Positions 55,924 through 64,000 of a DNA stretch of 64,000 nucleotides are shown one piece after another (the stretch's first letter is position 1; each line of letters starts with the position of its first letter). The position numbers were made by a program, and so were the translations under genes. Below the pieces are notes generated by a model, which saw only the letters and a list, made by a program, of their open reading frames with translations, was not told where the DNA came from and ran no database searches. The stretch comes from Candidatus Gastranaerophilales bacterium (GTDB taxonomy: Bacteria > Cyanobacteriota > Vampirovibrionia > Gastranaerophilales > Gastranaerophilaceae): positions 111,900-175,899 of the forward strand of contig CANQOQ010000003.1 of NCBI GenBank assembly GCA_947625495.1, given 5' to 3'.

Positions 55924-57567
55924 ATGAAAAGAATTAAGATTATAATTATTTTATTAATGCTGGCTGTAATATTTCCGAATTTTACGGCAACTGCGGGTGA
56001 TAATTCCGTTCCAGTAAGGGTCGGAATAAGCAGTAATAATTTTAGTACTTATTTATTCTCGGAAATTCAATTTTTAAACGCAAATACAATTTCTATAACT
56101 GATAATGCAACAGGTTATTCCGTACCTCATGAAGAAAATTCTAAAATTATAAGAATAACATCAGAAAATAATTTATTTTATATATATTTAGATAATAACC
56201 TTGTTGCAAAAAATTTAACAGGCCCAATAACAATCATACCGGTATCGGAAGATAAAATATATATTAAAGATTTAAAACGAAAAGGTAAGCAAGCCGCATA
56301 CAGAGGGATAATAGAGTTAACCAGAAGCAGTAAAGACATAAGCAAGTTTGCTATAGTAAATGTATTAAGTCTAAAAAACTATTTAAGAGGAGTAGTTCCG
56401 AATGAAATGCCCGTAAGGTTCGGTCTTGAAGCACTGAAAGCACAAACCGTTGCAGCCAGAAATTATGCAGTTACCCCAAGAATTAAAGCATATCAAGAAT
56501 TTGATTTATGTGATTCTGTTGCTTGTCAAGTCTATTTTGGTGCCAATACGGAAAATGAATTATCTGATAAAGCAGTAGAAGAAACAAACGGTATTATTGC
56601 TCTGGATAAAGAAAATAAACCGATTCTGGCTTTATACAGTTCTACTGCCGGAGGATATACGGAAAGCTATGAATATGCGTTTTCAGATCCTGAGACAAAG
56701 CAGTTTCCGTCAAAAGATATTCATTATCTGACAGCCGTACCCGATAATAAAGATTTTAACAAACTAAATTCAGAAGAAGAAGCATATAAATTTTATACCT
56801 CTAAACCCGAAGCTTATGATGATTTATCACCCTACTACAGGTGGACTAAAGAATGGAGCAAAGATGAACTTGAAAAAGTTTTATCAAAAACTCTTATTGC
56901 CCAATCCAAAACAGGATTTATTAAACCCGAACTTAAAAATGAAAACGATTTTGGTGAATTAATATCAATAAAACCGATAAAAAGAGGGGATTCAGGTAAA
57001 ATAATTGAACTTGAAATTACAACAGATAAAAACGTATTTATTGTTCAAAAAGAACTTGTTATAAGAAGATGTTTTCAAAAAAACGGGATATCTCTTCCGA
57101 GTGCTAATTTTGTAATAGAACAAATAAATGAAGAAAATCCTGTTTATAAATTCTACGGCGGCGGTTTTGGGCACGGAGTAGGCCTCAGCCAATGGGGCGC
57201 CGGCAAAATGGCATCTTTAGGGTTTTCATACGTTGATATTCTTCAACATTATTATAAAGGAATTAAACTTGCTTCTGTTCCTTGTAAAATATATGCCAAT
57301 CGTAAAATGAGCGAAAAATTTTTCTATTCGGATGAGGGCAATGCCAAGGTTTATATATTTAACCCTTGTAAAATTAAAAAAATAACTATCATTGTCAATG
57401 AAAAAGAAATTGATGTAAAGCTTAAGGACTATATAACCACAGTAAACATTTCAAGACACATTGATAAAGGATTAAATAAAATAGCATTTGTCATAGATGA
57501 AGATGATATTGATTATAAAAAATACATTGAAGTATTTACACAAGTAAAAGAGGCGAAAGATGAGTAA
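55924..57567 (+). CDS. SpoIID/LytB-domain protein
   Basis: The 547-aa secreted protein has a signal peptide (KRIKIIIILLMLAVIFPNF). The SpoIID domain contains YLRGVVPNEMPVRFGLEALK, then AQTVAARNYAV, and the C-terminal half of the domain has GGGFGHGVGLSQWGAGKMAS. SpoIID proteins are lytic transglycosylases or amidase enhancers acting on peptidoglycan, and in cyanobacteria such proteins occur without sporulation. An extra C-terminal beta domain of about 100 residues follows. It overlaps murJ by eight bases, so both serve wall synthesis. Confidence 0.9.
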   Translation: MKRIKIIIILLMLAVIFPNFTATAGDNSVPVRVGISSNNFSTYLFSEIQFLNANTISITDNATGYSVPHEENSKIIRITSENNLFYIYLDNNLVAKNLTGPITIIPVSEDKIYIKDLKRKGKQAAYRGIIELTRSSKDISKFAIVNVLSLKNYLRGVVPNEMPVRFGLEALKAQTVAARNYAVTPRIKAYQEFDLCDSVACQVYFGANTENELSDKAVEETNGIIALDKENKPILALYSSTAGGYTESYEYAFSDPETKQFPSKDIHYLTAVPDNKDFNKLNSEEEAYKFYTSKPEAYDDLSPYYRWTKEWSKDELEKVLSKTLIAQSKTGFIKPELKNENDFGELISIKPIKRGDSGKIIELEITTDKNVFIVQKELVIRRCFQKNGISLPSANFVIEQINEENPVYKFYGGGFGHGVGLSQWGAGKMASLGFSYVDILQHYYKGIKLASVPCKIYANRKMSEKFFYSDEGNAKVYIFNPCKIKKITIIVNEKEIDVKLKDYITTVNISRHIDKGLNKIAFVIDEDDIDYKKYIEVFTQVKEAKDE

Positions 57568-59137
57568 AGACAGCTCTTTATTAAAAGCGGCATGGCTCAT
57601 TGCCTTTGTTACCATAATATCAAAATTTGTAGGATTTTTAAGAGATGTTTGTATTGCAAATTATTATGGAGCAGGCTTAGTTTCCGATGCTTATTTTTAT
57701 GCATATCAAATACCATCTTTAGCTATAATACTAATGGGCGGAGTGGGAGGCCCTTTTCATAGTGCGACCGTAAGTGTTTTTGCCAAACTTGTAAATCCCT
57801 CAGACAAAATTCCCCCCGAAAAAGTAACTAAACTGTTTAACACTTTCTTAACGGCTACTTTTATTGTATTTCTTATATTTTCAGTTTTAATATTTATTTT
57901 TTCAGACCAAATACTAAATATAATAATCCACAGCAACAATACGGAGCTTGTAAATCTTGCGAGTCTGCATTTAAAAATAATGACTCCCGTTATATTAATC
58001 GGCGGAATTATAGGAATCTATTACGGACTTTTAATCACATACAGATATTTTTTACTTCCGAATATTTCACCTGTATTAATGAGTTTGAGTATTATTATAA
58101 TAATTGCTTTTTCAAAAGGAGATAAATTTGGTATATCTCTTGCAATAGCAACATCAATAGGAGCATTATTACAATTTCTTTTGCAGCTGCCCGCAGTCAG
58201 AAAATTAGGTTTTAAAATAAAACCAAATCTATATATTAAAAATAATCCCGAATTTAAAAATTTAATAGAACTTGTTTTTCCTGCCGCATTAAGCTCAACA
58301 ATCGGTCAGATTTATGTCTATGTAGATATGTTTTTTGCTTCACAACTAAAAGAAGGTGCTTGGACCGCAATAGGATATGCAAACAGAGTATTTCAATTTC
58401 CGGTAGGAATACTTGTCACCGCATTTTTAGTTCCTTTATTTCCTATTTTTTCAAAATTGGTCGGCGAAAAAAATTATGATGATATTAAATATTATTTTCA
58501 TAAAGGAGTAGGACTGCTTAATTTTGTTGCTATACCAATTATGTTTGGAATCATCATGTTGTCTTATGATGCAATACAGTTAATATTCCAACGAGGCAGG
58601 TTCGACTCACATGATACTTATATGGTTTCTCAGGCATTAATTTTCTTGTCATTTGCCATAATACCTTATGTATTTAGAGACTCCATTACAAGAATATATT
58701 ATTCGTTTAATGATTCAAGAACACCGTTTTTGGTAGCGTTTTCTTCCATCGTTTTGAAATTTATTCTGAATGCGTTATTTATAGATAAACTTGGAATTGC
58801 AGCCATAACACTTTCCACATCTCTTGTAACATTATTTAATGCCACACTCTTAGGATTAATTCTTCTTAAAAGAATAAATCTTAATTACAAAATATATTTT
58901 ATAAATTTATTAAAAATGATACTGGCAGCTATTATTGCATTTTCTTTAAATTATATTTTATACAGATTTTGGCATATAAATAATTCAAATTGGTTTATGC
59001 TCGCATTTAAAACATTTACGGTATTTATATTAAGCATGATAACGTATATTATAATAGCAGCAGCTTTAAAAATTGAATATGTAGGTGAATTAATTGGAAG
59101 AGTTAGAAACTATATTAGACAAAAATTCGTTCGTTGA
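57560..59137 (+). CDS. murJ: Lipid II flippase MurJ
   Basis: MurJ flips lipid II across the inner membrane. The 525-aa protein has about 14 membrane segments and the MviN signatures ISKFVGFLRDVCIANYYGAG, then VSDAYFYAYQIPSL, the FNTFLTATF segment and RVFQFPVGILVTAF. Its length is typical. It overlaps the SpoIID gene at the start and tsaC at the end (44 bases), which suggests one co-translated unit. Confidence 0.95.
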   Translation: MSKDSSLLKAAWLIAFVTIISKFVGFLRDVCIANYYGAGLVSDAYFYAYQIPSLAIILMGGVGGPFHSATVSVFAKLVNPSDKIPPEKVTKLFNTFLTATFIVFLIFSVLIFIFSDQILNIIIHSNNTELVNLASLHLKIMTPVILIGGIIGIYYGLLITYRYFLLPNISPVLMSLSIIIIIAFSKGDKFGISLAIATSIGALLQFLLQLPAVRKLGFKIKPNLYIKNNPEFKNLIELVFPAALSSTIGQIYVYVDMFFASQLKEGAWTAIGYANRVFQFPVGILVTAFLVPLFPIFSKLVGEKNYDDIKYYFHKGVGLLNFVAIPIMFGIIMLSYDAIQLIFQRGRFDSHDTYMVSQALIFLSFAIIPYVFRDSITRIYYSFNDSRTPFLVAFSSIVLKFILNALFIDKLGIAAITLSTSLVTLFNATLLGLILLKRINLNYKIYFINLLKMILAAIIAFSLNYILYRFWHINNSNWFMLAFKTFTVFILSMITYIIIAAALKIEYVGELIGRVRNYIRQKFVR

Positions 59138-59699
59138 AGAACTGAATTATAAACTGTCAAATGGCGCTGTTATTGCTTTTGTAACTGATACTGTTTGGGG
59201 AATAGGCTGTCTTCCCTCATCAGAAAAGGGAGTTAATCGAATATACGAAATAAAAGGCAGAGACAGGTCTAAACCTCTTATTTTAATGTCAAATAAAGAA
59301 GAATATTTGCTTCCTTATGTAGATAACATTTCAGTTAAAGCAAAAGAATTAATGGAGAAATATTTTCCCGGCGCTCTTACAATTATAAATGAAAAATCAC
59401 CCTTAACTCCAGCCTACATCACATCAGGTAAAAATACGGTAGGAATAAGAGTTCCCGATAACGAGATTTTTAGAAAATTATGCTCTAAAATAAACGGACA
59501 TGTTCTTGCCACAACCAGTGCCAATTTATCTAATCAGCCTTCAGGTAAAAATTATGAAGAAGTAAAAAAATCTATCGGACACTTAGCAGATTATATTATT
59601 GAAGATTACGGCTACACGGCAAAAGGTATAGAATCAACAGTTATACTTGCCATTAATGATGATATCAAAATACTCAGACAAGGCAGTATTAATATTTAA
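59094..59699 (+). CDS. tsaC: Threonylcarbamoyl-AMP synthase (TsaC/Sua5/YrdC family), TTG start
   Basis: This enzyme makes the precursor of the t6A modification of tRNA. The 201-aa product matches the YrdC fold: AFVTDTVWGIGCLPSS, then RIYEIKGRDRSKPLILM, the MEKYFPGALTII segment and TTSANLSNQPSGKNYEEV. The start codon is probably TTG inside the murJ end, with ggtga upstream. The length fits TsaC rather than the longer Sua5. Confidence 0.93.
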   Translation: MEELETILDKNSFVEELNYKLSNGAVIAFVTDTVWGIGCLPSSEKGVNRIYEIKGRDRSKPLILMSNKEEYLLPYVDNISVKAKELMEKYFPGALTIINEKSPLTPAYITSGKNTVGIRVPDNEIFRKLCSKINGHVLATTSANLSNQPSGKNYEEVKKSIGHLADYIIEDYGYTAKGIESTVILAINDDIKILRQGSINI

Positions 59700-59796
59700 A
59701 TTAACAATTCTTAATATACTAAAAAAAAAAATTAAAGTTTGAAAAAATATTGTCGATAGACTTTTTGTGTGTACAGAAAAATAGGAGTGTTTGTAT

Positions 59797-61440
59797 ATGT
59801 TTAATCCATTAGAAAGAATTGCCGGTATAGGAATAAATCCAACTGAATTTTTACAAATGACTCCGGACGAAAAAGCTGCTGCAATAGAAAAAGCAAATGC
59901 AAGAAATACAGAGGAAGCCGGAGAAAATTCTAAGGATGTTAGTTTTGATGTTGAATCAGGAAGTATTCAAGATACAAATTTATTTGAAAATGTTAACGGT
60001 AAATACGAATTTAATGAAGAGTTATTAAGTCGTGACGGTTTTATAAACCAATTAAAAACAAGCGGCAACGATGCTATGTCGGAAGAAAATCTTGGAAAAC
60101 TATATGATTATATTGCCGGTGACGACGGAAAAGTTACACAAGATGATATCGTCAAACTTGCTGCCCAGGGTGATGATTTAGACCAAGAAAAAATAAAAAT
60201 GAAACTTGACGGTATAATTAATGAAAATGATATTGATGCATTTATAGATGCAGTAGATAAGGAATTAAAAGCAAATTCGACATCTTCAAAAAAAGAAATT
60301 ATTAAATCCATTTTAAAAAATGATGACAGGATTCAAACTGATAAAGACGGGAAAAATTTTGTTCTTGTTGAAACATGGGTTGATCCTAACGGAAATAACA
60401 GCACAAACGACTGTTTATCGAGAATTATTCAAAACAGCTATGACTTAAAAGCTATGGGCGTAGAGCTCTATAGTGACGAGTATAAAGCTCTTGAAAAAGC
60501 CGTAATGGATGCAAATCCAGATATATACGGAACGGAAAAAGGCGGCTGGCGTCAAGAACATGGCGGTACAGGCAGACACAATGCAGTACTTTATACTGAT
60601 GATAAAATTATTCTTCCTGATTTTGAATGTGAAAAATCAGAAAAGAAACCTGCTAAAAAGACTACACAAACTGCTAAGCAGCCTGCCCAACAACCTGCTC
60701 AACAACCTGCCCAACAACCTGCTCAACAAACTGTTCAGCAGACCCCAGTACAGGCTGAGCCTGCACCGGGACCGGGTAATCCGGATAATATACCGACAGT
60801 CGAACCAAAACCTGATGATAATCAGAACGTTGGTCCGGGCTATGGTCCCGGCAGCGGTCCCGGCAGCGAAAGTGTAACTCATACCCATTATGTAACTCAT
60901 ACCGATTATGTAACACGTACAAACCATGTAACTAATACTGAAACTGTAACTAATACTGAAAACGTTACAAATACTGAACACGTAACAAATACTGAAACTG
61001 TAACTAATACTGAACACGTAACAAATACTGAAACTGTAACTAATACTGAAAACGTCACAAATACTGAAAACGTTACAAATACTGAAAACGTAACTAATAC
61101 TGAGACAGTAACTAATACTGAAATAGTAACCCAAACTGAAATAGTAACAAACACTGAAAACGTAACACATACTGAAACAGTAACACAAACAACTATTGTT
61201 ACAGAGACGATTCCTGATGCCGACAAAGGTGAAGAAGCACATCCTCAAAGCCCTTCAGATGAAGAAGTAAATACAGGAAGCTCCGGTACACAAGACCCAC
61301 CCGAAACAGGAAGTGATACGCCAGGCACTGAAGGTGACATTCCTTCCGGTGGTGATAAAGAAGAATGCGCTCCTGATCAGGGTATATCAGGAGAGGTCCC
61401 AAAAGAAGATGAACCTGAGTTGGTTGAAAAAGAAGAATAA
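59797..61440 (+). CDS. LysM-like protein with hexapeptide VTNTEx repeats, 547 aa
   Basis: This family is not named. Residues about 60-150 hold an EF-hand-like module similar to that of the protein at 6943 (GDDGKVTQDDIVKLA here, YDGNSDELTEADIKRA there). Residues about 190-275 look like a divergent LysM fold (DCLSRIIQNSYDL, then KAVMDANPDIYG and DDKIILPDFE). Then come four PAQQ units, a Pro/Gly-rich stretch, 18 hexapeptide units near VTNTEx, and an acidic tail. No signal peptide or sorting signal is visible. It may be a wall-attached or adhesin-like protein. The ATG at 59797 follows aggag; a TTG two codons upstream is the alternative. Confidence 0.65.
   Translation: MFNPLERIAGIGINPTEFLQMTPDEKAAAIEKANARNTEEAGENSKDVSFDVESGSIQDTNLFENVNGKYEFNEELLSRDGFINQLKTSGNDAMSEENLGKLYDYIAGDDGKVTQDDIVKLAAQGDDLDQEKIKMKLDGIINENDIDAFIDAVDKELKANSTSSKKEIIKSILKNDDRIQTDKDGKNFVLVETWVDPNGNNSTNDCLSRIIQNSYDLKAMGVELYSDEYKALEKAVMDANPDIYGTEKGGWRQEHGGTGRHNAVLYTDDKIILPDFECEKSEKKPAKKTTQTAKQPAQQPAQQPAQQPAQQTVQQTPVQAEPAPGPGNPDNIPTVEPKPDDNQNVGPGYGPGSGPGSESVTHTHYVTHTDYVTRTNHVTNTETVTNTENVTNTEHVTNTETVTNTEHVTNTETVTNTENVTNTENVTNTENVTNTETVTNTEIVTQTEIVTNTENVTHTETVTQTTIVTETIPDADKGEEAHPQSPSDEEVNTGSSGTQDPPETGSDTPGTEGDIPSGGDKEECAPDQGISGEVPKEDEPELVEKEE
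60682..60729 (+). repeat. Four tandem 12-base repeats coding for PAQQ
   Basis: The unit cctgcycaacaa is repeated four times in frame, with only C/T changes at one codon end. It forms a linker before the hexapeptide region. Confidence 0.85.
60874..61197 (+). repeat. Eighteen tandem 18-base repeats coding for VTNTEx
   Basis: The in-frame unit is 18 bases long and codes for V-T-N-T-E-x, where x is mostly Thr, Asn, His or Ile. Outer units are more diverged (VTHTHY, VTRTNH, VTQTTI), and the central ones are nearly identical. A partial nineteenth unit follows. Such arrays can change length by slippage. Confidence 0.92.
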
Positions 61441-61447
61441 TTATCTC

Positions 61448-61484
61448 AAAAAGGGACTGACCATATTGGTCGGTCCTTTTTTTT
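61448..61484 (+). terminator. Strong rho-independent terminator after the hexapeptide-repeat gene
   Basis: A 9-bp stem (ggactgacc/ggtcggtcc, one G-U pair) with loop atatt is followed by eight T at 61477-61484. It lies a few bases after the stop codon. Confidence 0.9.
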
Positions 61485-61511
61485 GCGCAAAAAAATTTTT
61501 CAGGTGATTTT

Positions 61512-61537
61512 ATCCTCTTAAAAGGGAGAAAGAGGAT
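61512..61537 (+). promoter_or_regulatory. Hairpin covering the start of the MazG-like gene
   Basis: atcctctt (61512-61519) is the exact complement of aagaggat (61530-61537), which contains part of the ribosome binding site and the first two bases of the ATG. The loop holds aagggag, a second ribosome-binding sequence. Confidence 0.45.
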
Positions 61538-62141
61538 GAGAATAACAAATATTTCAACACCATATTTATATAAATCACTAACAATGAAATCATCAAATAT
61601 TCAAAAAAAATCAACCGGTACTACAACAGAAACAGACAGTAAATTTTCACAAGCTTCAAAAAAAGAATTAATTTTTTCCCCAAGAAAAACTATGAGAAAT
61701 ATAAATATTGAGAATAAAGATGTATTTGAGGTTTTTGATAAAATAGATGAAGCAACAAGGAACATTAATTTTGTAAAATCACAAGAAGCTTGGAATGATT
61801 GTCTTTTAGAAGAAATTGAAGAATTTAATGTTGCAAGAGATGAATATAAAAAGAATCCAACTCCTCAAAATTATGATCACATGGAAGAAGAAATGGGTGA
61901 TATTTTCTACACAACAGCAAGTATATCAAAAGATAGCGGGATAAATCCTAAAAAAGCATTTAGAGCTACCTTAAAAAAATTTTATAACAGAATTAACCTG
62001 ATGGAAAAAATTCTTATCACCTCAACAAAAAATGAAAATGCTGATTTAAAAAATCTCAGAGACTATGAAAGAAGAGCATTATGGAATGCCGCAAAAAGAA
62101 AGCTTTATGATGCACAAGCAAGACAATATAAAGAAAATTAA
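61536..62141 (+). CDS. MazG-like nucleotide pyrophosphohydrolase domain protein
   Basis: The 201-aa protein has a low-complexity N-terminus of about 60 residues and a C-terminal all-alpha MazG-like domain. The metal-binding pattern is visible: LLEEIEEFNVARDEY, then HMEEEMGDIFYTTASISKDS and PKKAFRATLKKFYNRI, which follow EExxE and ExxD. MazG enzymes hydrolyse NTPs to NMP and PPi and help control (p)ppGpp or remove abnormal nucleotides. Only a single MazG domain is present, in contrast to the two of E. coli MazG. A good ribosome binding site precedes the ATG. Confidence 0.8.
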   Translation: MRITNISTPYLYKSLTMKSSNIQKKSTGTTTETDSKFSQASKKELIFSPRKTMRNINIENKDVFEVFDKIDEATRNINFVKSQEAWNDCLLEEIEEFNVARDEYKKNPTPQNYDHMEEEMGDIFYTTASISKDSGINPKKAFRATLKKFYNRINLMEKILITSTKNENADLKNLRDYERRALWNAAKRKLYDAQARQYKEN

Positions 62142-62145
62142 TTTT

Positions 62146-63807
62146 TTAAGCCAGATTCTTCTTTATTTCAAGAACAGCCTTTTCCATTGATTTATCCCAA
62201 TTATCATAAGGATCATTAACAATGGGTTTTACGGATTTATACCAACCGCAGTCTTCCCCTGTTAAATCATACCATCTAAATTCATAATGATAATTATATA
62301 TACTTATAGTTTTTTTGCCCATAGCTCCCGCTAAATTTAATATACAATTATCACTTGAAACAACAATATCAATATTATCTAATGCTGCAGCCGTATCAGC
62401 AAAATTATTAAATTCTTTTGCTATATTTATTACGGTATTATTTCTGAATTTTTTTAATAATTTATCATCCACATCCTTTGAAAAACAATAGAATTGAACA
62501 TTTTCCAACTCATCCAGTTTTAAAAGTTTGTCAAAAGGAATATCTCTTTTTTTATTTAATGCAATACCTAAAAAAGCTATAGCTATTTTCAATTTATCGG
62601 TTTTAAAAAATTTTTCTTTAAATTCCTCTGCTAAAACCTTATTTGCTTTGATATAACCTCCGCCGACAGAAATATTAGTTTTATCAAGTTTTAATGCTAT
62701 AGGAATAGACATGCAAGGAATATGGTAATCATATTCAAGCTTATTTAAATCGGTATTTTTTTGTGACACTACTTGTACATTATATTCATTGTCTTTAAAA
62801 AGTTCATAAGCATTATTTTGAATATAGTAGATAACTTTTTTGGCAATTTTAACAAGTCTGGGCATATAACCAAACATCAAAAAATTATCTCCGTATCCTT
62901 GCTCATAGTGAACAAGTAATGTTGAAGCTGATATATCCTCATTTCCCGTCCAAATTGGCTTATTTAATTTAGGATATATAGTAGGTTCATTTTTTTCAAA
63001 TCGTGAATTGTAATATTTTCCCCAGCCTTTTATATCCCCGTTACGAAGACAAGATGCAGAATATGTAAATTCATCATCTTTTGTCGCATATCCTAACTCT
63101 AAATATTTTTCCCAGCATTTTTGTTCAATATCAAACTGTTTAGATTTCATTGCGGCAAGTATGGTATTTTTTAAATAAATTTTGCTGGAAGGTTCAAATT
63201 CTAAAGCTTTATAGAAATAATTTAACGCACTTTTTGCGTCATCAGGATTTTGCTGTTTTTTTATATAAGAATTAAAATAGTAACAACCTATTGTATTATT
63301 ATCAACAGCATCGTAATTTTTTTTACCTGAAATCTCGGTAAATTTTTTATAATATTCTATAGCTTTTTTAAATTCTTTATTTTTTTCATATATTTTACTT
63401 ATAAGTTTATAATTAGCAGGTAATTTTTCCTTTTTCAGCAATATTATAGCAAGAGAAAGTGCTAAATCATACTGTTCAACACCTTCTAAACATGAAATAT
63501 AATTTTTTATATTATCTGTATTTTTAGGATTATTAACATATATATATTTGTAGCAGATTAAAGCATTTGCCCAATCATTTTTAGCCATATAATCAGCAGC
63601 CAGTTTCTCCGCTTTGTTAATAAAAAACTCATCACAATATTTTAATTCTTTTTCAACAGCCTCAGCATATTTTTTTGAAACTGCAATTTCTTTTAATTCA
63701 TTTTTATAATCGTTAAAAGACTTAATAGCATCATTTAACTGTCCCTGCCTTAATAGCGCAGTCCAAACAGCACGCTGCAATTGTATTTTTAAAAATAGTT
63801 CCTGCAT
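62146..63807 (-). CDS. TPR protein with C-terminal glycosyltransferase-like domain
   Basis: The 553-aa protein has several TPR units in the first 270 residues (for example YKYIYVNNPKNTDNIKNYIS and ALNYFYKALEFEPSSKIYLK). The C-terminal half resembles the GT-B, heptosyltransferase-like domain seen in TPR glycosyltransferases: PIWTGNEDISASTLLVHYEQ, then GYGDNFLMFGYMPRL, YHIPCMSIPIAL and DIVVSSDNCILNLAGAMGKK. A role in glycan or protein glycosylation is likely, but donor and acceptor are unknown. It converges on the MazG-like gene with only four bases between the stops. Confidence 0.82.
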   Translation of the reverse strand: MQELFLKIQLQRAVWTALLRQGQLNDAIKSFNDYKNELKEIAVSKKYAEAVEKELKYCDEFFINKAEKLAADYMAKNDWANALICYKYIYVNNPKNTDNIKNYISCLEGVEQYDLALSLAIILLKKEKLPANYKLISKIYEKNKEFKKAIEYYKKFTEISGKKNYDAVDNNTIGCYYFNSYIKKQQNPDDAKSALNYFYKALEFEPSSKIYLKNTILAAMKSKQFDIEQKCWEKYLELGYATKDDEFTYSASCLRNGDIKGWGKYYNSRFEKNEPTIYPKLNKPIWTGNEDISASTLLVHYEQGYGDNFLMFGYMPRLVKIAKKVIYYIQNNAYELFKDNEYNVQVVSQKNTDLNKLEYDYHIPCMSIPIALKLDKTNISVGGGYIKANKVLAEEFKEKFFKTDKLKIAIAFLGIALNKKRDIPFDKLLKLDELENVQFYCFSKDVDDKLLKKFRNNTVINIAKEFNNFADTAAALDNIDIVVSSDNCILNLAGAMGKKTISIYNYHYEFRWYDLTGEDCGWYKSVKPIVNDPYDNWDKSMEKAVLEIKKNLA

Positions 63808-63870
63808 ATTTCCTCTTTATTTATATAATATAATATTTTTGAAAAACATGTTCATTTATTTAACTGAATA

Positions 63871-64000
63871 TTATTTATCTGCAGGAATATATTTTATAAA
63901 ATACGCAAAACTGAAAGGCACGGCAGTCATCAAAAGAAGAATATTCATAATACCTATTTTCTCTGCAATAATACTAACCAAAGGTAAAATAATACCGATA
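63871..64000 (-). CDS. C-terminal end of a membrane transporter (partial)
   Basis: The last 42 codons of a gene that runs off the right edge are visible on the minus strand: IGIILPLVSIIAEKIGIMNI, then a hydrophobic stretch ending near YFIKYIPADK. The pattern looks like the last one or two membrane segments of an MFS-type transporter, but the family cannot be fixed from so little. Confidence 0.5.
   Translation of the reverse strand, partial: IGIILPLVSIIAEKIGIMNILLLMTAVPFSFAYFIKYIPADK

Noticed and set aside
60874..61197. CRISPR-like array of short repeats
   Set aside because: The units are directly adjacent, without spacers, stay in frame and encode a hexapeptide inside a long gene. There are no cas genes.
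60637..61248. Open frames on the minus strand opposite the hexapeptide repeats
   Set aside because: They are repetitive shadows of the tandem repeat, with no ribosome binding site and no plausible protein sequence.

Overview
This 64 kb window is AT-rich chromosomal DNA, densely coded on both strands, with no insertion sequence, prophage, CRISPR array, rRNA or tRNA that I can see. The strongest clue to its origin is the RNA polymerase locus. rpoC is split into rpoC1 and rpoC2 in the cyanobacterial way, and RpoC2 carries an insert of about 656 residues inside the trigger loop. There are no photosynthesis genes. There are markers of anaerobic life: HydF, a flavodiiron protein with rubredoxin, a U32 peptidase and a CooC-like ATPase. 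Together these suggest a non-photosynthetic relative of Cyanobacteria (Melainabacteria/Vampirovibrionia, probably a gut or rumen Gastranaerophilales). This placement is inferred from gene architecture, not from a database search.

Layout. 1-6.8 kb: dxr (cut by the left edge) with manC, then anmK, ilvD, and a flavodiiron protein behind a short rubredoxin gene. 6.9-10.0 kb: a large EF-hand/coiled-coil/lysozyme protein and a secreted protein, followed by a palindromic intergenic element. 10.2-13.4 kb: the dTDP-rhamnose operon rfbCBDA. 13.4-17.5 kb: two small unknown genes, then folD, a CooC-like ATPase, queE and a reduced DnaJ on the minus strand. 17.6-31.8 kb: a long, tightly packed plus-strand gene train of glyA, a TagO/WecA-like transferase, def, fmt, aroH, a degenerate PurD-like protein, ylxR, infB, rbfA, truB, two envelope proteins, a three-Clp_N-domain protein and a U32 peptidase. 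31.8-40.6 kb: two HExxH proteins, lpdA, pyk, polA, panD and small secreted proteins. 40.7-49.6 kb: rpoB-rpoC1-rpoC2 on the minus strand. 49.9-54.5 kb: an orphan PhoR-like histidine kinase, an unknown gene and two sugar ABC permeases. 54.6-64 kb: hydF, SpoIID/LytB protein, murJ, tsaC, a LysM-like protein with hexapeptide repeats, a MazG-like protein, a TPR glycosyltransferase and the tail of a membrane protein.

How the genes fit together. Several genes build or remodel the envelope: rfbCBDA, manC, the TagO/WecA-like enzyme, MurJ, SpoIID, AnmK, the EF-hand lysozyme and the TPR glycosyltransferase. Another set starts and supports translation: def, fmt, infB, rbfA, truB, ylxR and tsaC. The most unusual items are the two proteins that share an EF-hand-like module but lack signal peptides, the six-repeat Clp_N protein without an ATPase, the CXC-bearing CooC-like ATPase coupled to folD, and the split rpoC with its giant trigger-loop insert.
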